In this document: positions 7,852 to 12,804 of the stretch, piece by piece | How the letters are laid out: each line of letters starts with the position of its first letter | How positions within the stretch are numbered: the first letter of the stretch is position 1 | Assembly (NCBI GenBank): GCA_051648405.1 | Contig: JBOFFC010000135.1 | Coordinates: 1-12,804, forward strand | DNA length: 12,804 bases | Source: JBOFFC01 sp051648405 | GTDB taxonomy: Bacteria > Planctomycetota > Planctomycetia > Pirellulales > Lacipirellulaceae | Reading direction: 5' to 3' | Made by a program: the position numbers and the translations under genes | Notes under the pieces: model-generated | The model's input: only the letters and a program-made list of their open reading frames with translations | Database searches by the model: none | Told to the model about the DNA's origin: nothing

Positions 7852-8769
7852 ATGCGCACCGCAATCGCGATCATCACCGGGCTCGTTCAGGCGGCGTTGC
7901 TCGCACAAACCGCCGCCGAGCGCTACGAGGCGTCCGCGATTCTGGCGCCTGCCGAGTCCGCCGAAGCCCCCGCGCCCGACGCCGGCATCTTGCGCGACCT
8001 GACGGTTCGAGAAGGGGGGCGCGTCGCCGCCGAGGCGACGATCGCCCGAATCGACTCGCGCGAACAATCGCTACTGGCCGCCGTCGCCCAGGAAGACCTC
8101 TCGGTGGCGACCCGCGAGTCGCAAAGCGACGTGCGAGTGCGCGTTGCTCGCGCCGAGCAGCGCGTTGCCGAGGCCGAGCTCGGTCGGGCGACTTCGGTCA
8201 ACGCAACGCTCCCGAACGTCGTCTCGGAGAAGGAGATCGACCGCCTGCGCCTTGCTGTCGAGCGAACCAAGCTCGAGATCGAGTTCGCCGAGTTCGAGCG
8301 CTCTTTACTGTCACTCAAGATTGCGCGGATCGAGGCCGACGTGCGACTTGCGAAGCACCGTGTCGATCGGCGCGCGGTCGTCACGCCGATTCCCGGAGTC
8401 GTTGCGGAAGTCCTCAAGCGAAACGGCGAGTGGGTCGAGGAAGGCGCATCGGTAGTGCGACTCGTAAGGGTTGATCGCCTGCGGGCCGAGGGCTACCTCC
8501 CCGTCGAAGCCGCCATGTCGGGCCTCATTGGACAGTCCGCGACCGTCACCGCGAAGCTACCGAGCGGCGAGACGGTGACCGCGAGAGGCCGGGTCGTGTT
8601 CGTCAGCCCCGAGGCCGAACCCGTAAACGCCCAGGTGAGGTTCTGGACCGAGATCGACAACTCGGCCTACCTGCTTCGGCCGGGCCTGACGGTGCGCGTC
8701 GAGGTCCTTTCCGGTGAAGCGCCTGACGCGTCGCTCCGCTCAGCATCCCAGGGTAACGGAGGGCGCTAA
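7852..8769 (+). CDS. Short HlyD/AcrA-type periplasmic adaptor protein
   Basis: The protein has 305 residues from the ATG at 7852, 4 bases after the upstream stop. This start is preferred over ATG 7798 because it puts a signal-peptide-like stretch (MRTAIAIITGLVQAALLAQ) at the very N-terminus and avoids overlap. Mature regions are a first lipoyl half (about 41-69, DAGILRDLTVREGGRV), a long Arg/Glu/Ala coiled-coil hairpin (70-172), a second lipoyl half (173-205, RAVVTPIPGVVAEVLKRNGE) and a beta-barrel (207-287, ending 'LLRPGLTVRVEV'). Such adaptors normally bridge an inner membrane transporter and outer components. No RND or ABC partner is encoded here, so its partners are likely the neighbouring adaptor and the M50 fusion. 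No lipobox cysteine is present. It could instead serve a distant pump, but the packing argues for a local role. Confidence 0.88.
   Translation: MRTAIAIITGLVQAALLAQTAAERYEASAILAPAESAEAPAPDAGILRDLTVREGGRVAAEATIARIDSREQSLLAAVAQEDLSVATRESQSDVRVRVARAEQRVAEAELGRATSVNATLPNVVSEKEIDRLRLAVERTKLEIEFAEFERSLLSLKIARIEADVRLAKHRVDRRAVVTPIPGVVAEVLKRNGEWVEEGASVVRLVRVDRLRAEGYLPVEAAMSGLIGQSATVTAKLPSGETVTARGRVVFVSPEAEPVNAQVRFWTEIDNSAYLLRPGLTVRVEVLSGEAPDASLRSASQGNGGR
8758..8762 (+). promoter_or_regulatory. Shine-Dalgarno site fixing a TTG start
   Basis: GGAGG ends 9 bases before the TTG at 8772 and overlaps the last codons of the upstream gene. No ATG follows early in the frame, so this site is the main argument for the TTG start of the M50/HlyD fusion gene. 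Confidence 0.65.
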
Positions 8770-8771
8770 GC

Positions 8772-10994
8772 TTGCCCGGTCACGCTGATTCGCCGTCGAG
8801 GTCGAGCGTATCGTTCGGGTCGCTTCGTGCGCGGCGTGACTTGGTCATCTGCGACACGACTTCGGACATCGACGTCACGAACGACGTAAACGACGACGGA
8901 GTCGCCGCCGTCGTCAAGGACCCGGTTTCGCTCGAGTACTTCCAGATCGGCGCGCGCGAGCGGTTCGTACTCGAGCAGCTCCGCGAGCCGCGAACGCTCC
9001 GACAGCTCCACGAAGGCTTTCAGAAGCGGTTCCCCAACGAGCGGGTCTCCGAGGCGGAACTGCTCGGATTTTGCTCGGCGCTTAGGGATTCGTCACTGCT
9101 CGACGGCGGGCCCGTTGACTCCTCCGGGCGAAACCAACTGGGAGGCGCGTCGCCGCTCGTCGGGGGCCTGCTCCAACCGTTGTCGTTACGCCTCTTCTCG
9201 TTCGACGCGTCATGGTTGCTGGGGCCGCTCGCGTGGTTCGGTCGAGTCGCCTGCTCGCGGTGGGGCGCGGCGTTGTTCGCCGCGTTCGCCGGCGTCGTCG
9301 GCGTGCAACTGGTCGGACGGGCGCCCGAGCTCGTGGCGGAGCTGCCGCGACTCATCGACCTCGCACGTCCGCGGTACTTGATCCTCACGCTGGTGACCAC
9401 GGCGCTCGTCAAGGGTTGGCACGAGATAGGCCACGGCCTAGCATGCCGACGTTTCGGGGCCGAGTGCAGCGAGATGGGTGTCTTGCTGCTGGCGGGCGTT
9501 CCCACGCTGTACTGCGACACGTCCGACGCGTGGACAATCGCCGATCGCTGGCGTCGGGCAGCGGTCGCCCTCGCCGGCGTGTACTTCGAGGGGATCCTGG
9601 CCACCGTCGCCGCGGTCGCCTGGATGCTGCTCGAGCCGAGCGCGGCGAGAACGGCGTGCGTCAACGTGATGGTCGTCGCTACGATCTCGACGCTGGTCGT
9701 GAACCTGAACCCGTTGATGCGTTACGACGGGTACTACCTGCTCGCCGACTTGTGGGGCGTTCCCAACCTCCATCGGCGGTCACGCTCAGCGCTGTGGGGC
9801 CCCGTTTCCCGATGGATTGTAGGGGGTCGGCGTGGTGACTACCCCCAGCGCGGGTCGTCTGCGCTCGCTGCCTACGCCGTCGTGTCGATCGCCTACTCGC
9901 TCGCCATGCTGGCCCTGATCTTGTTTGGGGCGCACCAATTGCTGTCGGAGTGGTCGCTCCGTCCGCTCGGGGACGCCGTCGTAACAGCGACGCTCCTCGG
10001 GGTCGTCTTTGGAACGGCCCGCGCGATCGGGAAGGCGTTGCCTAGGTCGCCGGCGTGGCGCCTGGGCGCGGCGCTGCGACGCGCCACCCTCGTTGCCGTT
10101 GCGTCCGTCGCGGCGCTGGTCGCGATTGCGAGCCTGCGCTTCGAGCAATCGCTCCTCGCGCCGTGTCGCCTTGAAGGCGAGGTCTCAACCCTCGTTGCCG
10201 CGCCAATCGCCGGCGTGATAGTCCCGAACACCCGCTACGGCGCCGCAGTTCGCCGCGGCGACGCGATTTGCCTGATCGAAGACCCGTCACAAGACATTCG
10301 TCGCCTTGAGCTACGCGAGGAGATCGCCGCGTGCCGCGGCCGCCTACGAGGGCTGCGGGTCCGCTCGCAGAGAGACCCGCAGTTGTTCCACGAGATCGGC
10401 CCACTCGAAGCGAAACTCAGGGAGCTCGCTCGGAACAGCGCCGCGCTCGACGCCGAGGCCGAGCGTCGCGTCGTACGCTCGCCGACCGACGGGGTGCTGC
10501 TCCCTCCGACGCAGCGGCGCTCCGAGGACGACGCCGAGCTTAGCGCTTGGATCGACGCACCGCTTGAGCCCTGGAACCGAGGCTGCCGGATCGAGTCGGG
10601 GGAGGTGCTTGCCGTCGTCGCGACGGCCAGACAACGAGCCGTCCTGCTCCTCGATCACACCGACAGCGGTCGCGTACTCCCGGGACAGGCCGCGCGCGTC
10701 GCGCTGGACCGTGCGCCAGGATTCCCGATCCAAGGGTCGGTCGCCCAAGTCGCCCTCGCCGCGACCGAGGAGAACGACGCCCGCCGAGCGAACACCGAGT
10801 CCGCTGCGCTCGAATCGACGCTCCGCGACCCCCTCCAGAGGGGGCGGACCTACCGAGTGGCCGTTGACCTGCCGACCCAGCCCGCGGTCGCCACGCCGGG
10901 GGCGATCGGACAAGCGCGAATCGTCACCGGCCGCGAGTCGCTCGGCGAGCGAGTGGAACGGCAGGTCCGCCGAGCGTTTGGGATCGAAGGATAG
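8772..10994 (+). CDS. PqqD-like / M50 zinc metalloprotease / HlyD fusion (YydH-like putative peptide zinc metalloprotease)
   Basis: The protein has 740 residues starting at TTG 8772, chosen because a GGAGG lies 9 bases upstream. An N-terminal PqqD-like winged domain (about 40-112, VKDPVSLEYFQIGARERFVL...LLDG) is followed by a polytopic M50 domain. The zinc motif H217-E-I-G-H221 sits in a membrane helix, and the second motif N311-L-N-P...Y-D319-G supplies the third zinc ligand, so the site looks intact. More membrane helices run to about 455. The C-terminus is periplasmic HlyD-like: lipoyl half near 475-495 (VAAPIAGVIVP), an alpha-hairpin about 500-560, second half near 567 (VVRSPTDGVLL), then a beta-barrel. 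M50 enzymes cut membrane-embedded substrates; related PqqD/M50/HlyD proteins occur in peptide maturation and export loci. Here the giant protein or its membrane tail is a candidate substrate (inference). TAG ends the probable operon. Confidence 0.88.
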   Translation: MPGHADSPSRSSVSFGSLRARRDLVICDTTSDIDVTNDVNDDGVAAVVKDPVSLEYFQIGARERFVLEQLREPRTLRQLHEGFQKRFPNERVSEAELLGFCSALRDSSLLDGGPVDSSGRNQLGGASPLVGGLLQPLSLRLFSFDASWLLGPLAWFGRVACSRWGAALFAAFAGVVGVQLVGRAPELVAELPRLIDLARPRYLILTLVTTALVKGWHEIGHGLACRRFGAECSEMGVLLLAGVPTLYCDTSDAWTIADRWRRAAVALAGVYFEGILATVAAVAWMLLEPSAARTACVNVMVVATISTLVVNLNPLMRYDGYYLLADLWGVPNLHRRSRSALWGPVSRWIVGGRRGDYPQRGSSALAAYAVVSIAYSLAMLALILFGAHQLLSEWSLRPLGDAVVTATLLGVVFGTARAIGKALPRSPAWRLGAALRRATLVAVASVAALVAIASLRFEQSLLAPCRLEGEVSTLVAAPIAGVIVPNTRYGAAVRRGDAICLIEDPSQDIRRLELREEIAACRGRLRGLRVRSQRDPQLFHEIGPLEAKLRELARNSAALDAEAERRVVRSPTDGVLLPPTQRRSEDDAELSAWIDAPLEPWNRGCRIESGEVLAVVATARQRAVLLLDHTDSGRVLPGQAARVALDRAPGFPIQGSVAQVALAATEENDARRANTESAALESTLRDPLQRGRTYRVAVDLPTQPAVATPGAIGQARIVTGRESLGERVERQVRRAFGIEG

Positions 10995-11044
10995 GCGCTG
11001 CCCCTCCGATCGCGCAGCAAACCGTTGGAATCGCCCGTCGATGG

Positions 11045-11073
11045 GTGACTCGCGCGTCCGTCGCGACTACGCT
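11045..11073 (+). promoter_or_regulatory. Weak candidate housekeeping promoter for the kinase gene
   Basis: GTGACT (11045-11050) and TACGCT (11068-11073) are 17 bases apart. They match TTGACA in 4 of 6 and TATAAT in 3 of 6 positions, including the conserved TA...T. A transcript starting near 11080 would have a leader of about 20 bases with the Shine-Dalgarno inside it. The spacing is good but the boxes are poor, and chance matches are expected. No convincing terminator lies between the M50 gene stop and here, so read-through is also possible. Confidence 0.25.
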
Positions 11074-11089
11074 AGTGCCAACCCCTGAC

Positions 11090-11094
11090 GGAGG
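11090..11094 (+). promoter_or_regulatory. Shine-Dalgarno site of the kinase gene
   Basis: GGAGG lies 6 bases before the ATG at 11101, a near-optimal distance. It supports this start, which places the four-cysteine zinc ribbon at the extreme N-terminus. Confidence 0.75.
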
Positions 11095-11100
11095 ACTTCG

Positions 11101-12804
11101 ATGCCACGCTGCAATCACTGTGAGTTCGAGACGCCTGCGGACGGCACGCTGCGGTTGTCATGTCCGAACTGTGGCGAGGCCTACGAGCCCAAGGCGCGCG
11201 ACGTGCGCAACGGGGGCGGGGGGACCGTCGCGTTCAACGACCCATCCGACTACTCCGGGGGTCGCGGGTCGTCTGAACCGTACTCTGCCGGCTCCGAAGC
11301 GCTCTCCGGAAGCGGTGCGTCGCCGGAGCAATTGCTCGGCGGTTCGACGGGCGACTCGTCGAGGACGCCCCCTTCTTCGACCGGTTCGCGAGACGAGCCG
11401 CAGGGCGAACCCGACTTCACGTTTGTGTTTGGGGGCGAGTACGTTTCGAACCCGCTCACTCCGGGAGGCCCGTCGGACTACGACGACATCGCGTTGGAGG
11501 ACTCGGTCGGCGCCATGCCAAGCGACGCGTCGGACGTGACGATCAAGTCGGGTTCGGGCGGACCAAGCGCGGGCGTGCCGGGCTCGGGCCCCAGCACGCG
11601 ACCCGAAGCGACGCTGGTGGCGGGCAGCGGCGCCGGCGAGAGCGATGACGACTCGTCGATGCCGGAGGTCCCCCCCGAGCCCGAGCCGCCGCAACGTCCC
11701 GAAGCCACTCAAGTAATCGACTTCAACAAGCCGCTCCAAGGCCACGCCGGCGGCGCCACGATGCAATTCGGCGCGGGGGGATCCAACCGCGCGGACTCCG
11801 ACCCGTACGACTCGTCGCTCGTCCCGGAGGACTCGTCGGGACCCAAGGGCGACGCCCCCACGATCGCCCCCGGCTCGGGGACCATGGCCATCGGGTCCGG
11901 CCAAAAGAGCGACGGCGTCCGGACTCCGTCGTCGCGGCACATCCCCGGGCTGTCGTCCGATCGCACCGTGCCGCACACCCCTCTTAGCGAAGGACGAGGG
12001 GCGAGCTCCCTCAAGCCAATCGAGTCGCGCTCCCTTGGGCCGGAGGATGTTCGCCTGCGGTCTTACCAGTTGGGTGATGGAACAACCACACCACCCAACG
12101 ACGCGGCGGGCTCCGGTCCGCTGGACTACGTGGTGAAGAGTAAGCTCGGGGAAGGGGGGATGGGGCTCGTCGAGCGCGCCCATCAGGCGTCGATGAATCG
12201 TACAGTTGCGATCAAGCGGATCCGACCGGACAAGGAGGGACGCGAGAAGGACCGCAACCAGTTCGTGAGCGAGGCGGTGATCACGGGCCAGCTCGAACAC
12301 CCGAACATCATCCCGATCCACGACTTGGGGGTCGCGGCAAACGGTGCTCCGTTCTACACGATGAAGTGCGTCGATGGAGAGGACTGGGACAAGAAGCTCC
12401 CGACCCTCACCGAGGAAGAGAACCTTTCCGCCCTGCTGCAGGTCGCGCAGGCGATCGCGTTCGCGCACTCGCGGAACGTGATCCACATGGACCTCAAGCC
12501 CGGGAACATCCGTCTGGGGGACTACGGCGAAGTGCTCGTGATGGACTTCGGCTTGGCTGCGCGACTCGACGACGGCGCCACGATCCAACCCGGGGGGACG
12601 CCGGCGTACATGGCGCCCGAACTGGCTCTTCCCTTCGCCGAGAAGTACCTCGGCAAACCACTCGACGACGACGAGACCAAATCGATCCGCTGCGCTCCCG
12701 GTAAGTATACGGACGTTTACCTGCTCGGCGCGATCCTGTTCGAGATCGTCTCAGGTCGCCCGCCGCACAAGGGGAAGGACCAGCCCGAGAAAGTCCTCAA
12801 CGCG
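11101..12804 (+). CDS. Hanks-type Ser/Thr protein kinase with N-terminal zinc ribbon (3' end outside window)
   Basis: The frame is open to the window edge (568 codons). It begins with a zinc ribbon (C4xxC7...C21xxC24). A long Gly/Ser/Asp/Pro-rich, probably disordered linker runs to about 340 and holds five T-[ILM]-x-x-G-[SA]-G motifs. The kinase domain follows: glycine loop LGEGGMG (349-355), Lys372 in VAIK, alpha-C Glu391, catalytic loop HMDLKPGN (462-469), DFG (482-484), GTPAYMAPE (499-507), then DVYLLGAILFE. HRD is changed to HMD, giving a non-RD kinase with the catalytic Asp464 kept. The stretch between APE and DVYLLG is about 15-20 residues longer than usual. It should phosphorylate Ser/Thr on proteins; its target is unknown. 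No membrane helix is visible so far; the missing C-terminus could carry sensor domains. It lies 106 bases after the M50 gene, with its own ribosome site, so it may or may not belong to the same unit. Confidence 0.92.
   Translation, partial: MPRCNHCEFETPADGTLRLSCPNCGEAYEPKARDVRNGGGGTVAFNDPSDYSGGRGSSEPYSAGSEALSGSGASPEQLLGGSTGDSSRTPPSSTGSRDEPQGEPDFTFVFGGEYVSNPLTPGGPSDYDDIALEDSVGAMPSDASDVTIKSGSGGPSAGVPGSGPSTRPEATLVAGSGAGESDDDSSMPEVPPEPEPPQRPEATQVIDFNKPLQGHAGGATMQFGAGGSNRADSDPYDSSLVPEDSSGPKGDAPTIAPGSGTMAIGSGQKSDGVRTPSSRHIPGLSSDRTVPHTPLSEGRGASSLKPIESRSLGPEDVRLRSYQLGDGTTTPPNDAAGSGPLDYVVKSKLGEGGMGLVERAHQASMNRTVAIKRIRPDKEGREKDRNQFVSEAVITGQLEHPNIIPIHDLGVAANGAPFYTMKCVDGEDWDKKLPTLTEEENLSALLQVAQAIAFAHSRNVIHMDLKPGNIRLGDYGEVLVMDFGLAARLDDGATIQPGGTPAYMAPELALPFAEKYLGKPLDDDETKSIRCAPGKYTDVYLLGAILFEIVSGRPPHKGKDQPEKVLNA

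Noticed and set aside
10997..11018. Possible terminator stem (GCTGC / GCAGC) after the M50 gene
   Set aside because: Only five pairs with a 12-base loop and no T-run; not better than chance in GC-rich DNA.
11210..11224. G-rich run (possible G-quadruplex) early in the kinase gene
   Set aside because: It simply encodes a Gly-rich linker segment, and the G tracts are not arranged as four separate runs.
11158..12588. A 476-codon antisense open frame opposite the kinase gene
   Set aside because: The + strand frame encodes every conserved kinase motif in order, while the antisense product is Arg-rich with no recognisable domain.
1..12804. tRNA, rRNA, CRISPR, insertion sequences or prophage elements
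   Set aside because: No cloverleaf, spaced direct repeats, transposase motif or inverted-repeat ends were seen; the only strong repeats are in-frame protein repeats.

Overview
The window looks like chromosomal DNA of a planctomycete, most likely of the order Pirellulales. The reasons are high GC content with TCG/GCC-rich codons, a giant beta-rich exoprotein with dockerin-type calcium loops of the DxNxDG..DAADYxxW kind, HlyD/M50 fusion proteins, and a Hanks-type kinase with the catalytic-loop wording common in that phylum. The assignment rests on protein style alone; there is no rRNA or marker gene. All convincing genes are on the + strand, and the antisense reading frames are shadows of the GC-rich coding sequence.

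Region 1 (2-5863): the 3' part of a very large gene whose frame is open to the left edge. It encodes a secreted, repeat-rich protein. It has at least seven full or nearly full units of a roughly 119-residue beta-rich repeat, plus a partial one. Two dockerin-like segments sit at unit boundaries. A beta-rich region follows, then a possible PKD-like fold, a compact C-terminal domain, an acidic Pro/Ala linker, and a final short hydrophobic stretch with a basic tail.

Region 2 (5844-10994): three tightly packed genes, probably one operon with the giant gene. The first overlaps it by 20 bases, the second follows after 4 bases and the third after 2. They encode (i) a GAF-containing protein fused through one membrane helix to a HlyD-type adaptor, (ii) a short exported HlyD/AcrA-type adaptor, and (iii) a PqqD-like/M50 zinc metalloprotease/HlyD fusion of the YydH-like 'putative peptide zinc metalloprotease' kind. 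No ABC ATPase, RND pump or outer membrane channel is visible. The arrangement suggests a dedicated envelope module that exports, processes or anchors the giant protein.

Region 3 (10995-11100): a 106-base gap with a strong Shine-Dalgarno site and a weak candidate promoter.

Region 4 (11101-12804): a Ser/Thr protein kinase gene running off the right edge. It has an N-terminal four-cysteine zinc ribbon, a disordered linker with five copies of a short Thr motif, and a kinase domain in which HRD is changed to HMD (non-RD). No RNA genes, mobile elements, CRISPR arrays or attachment sites were seen.
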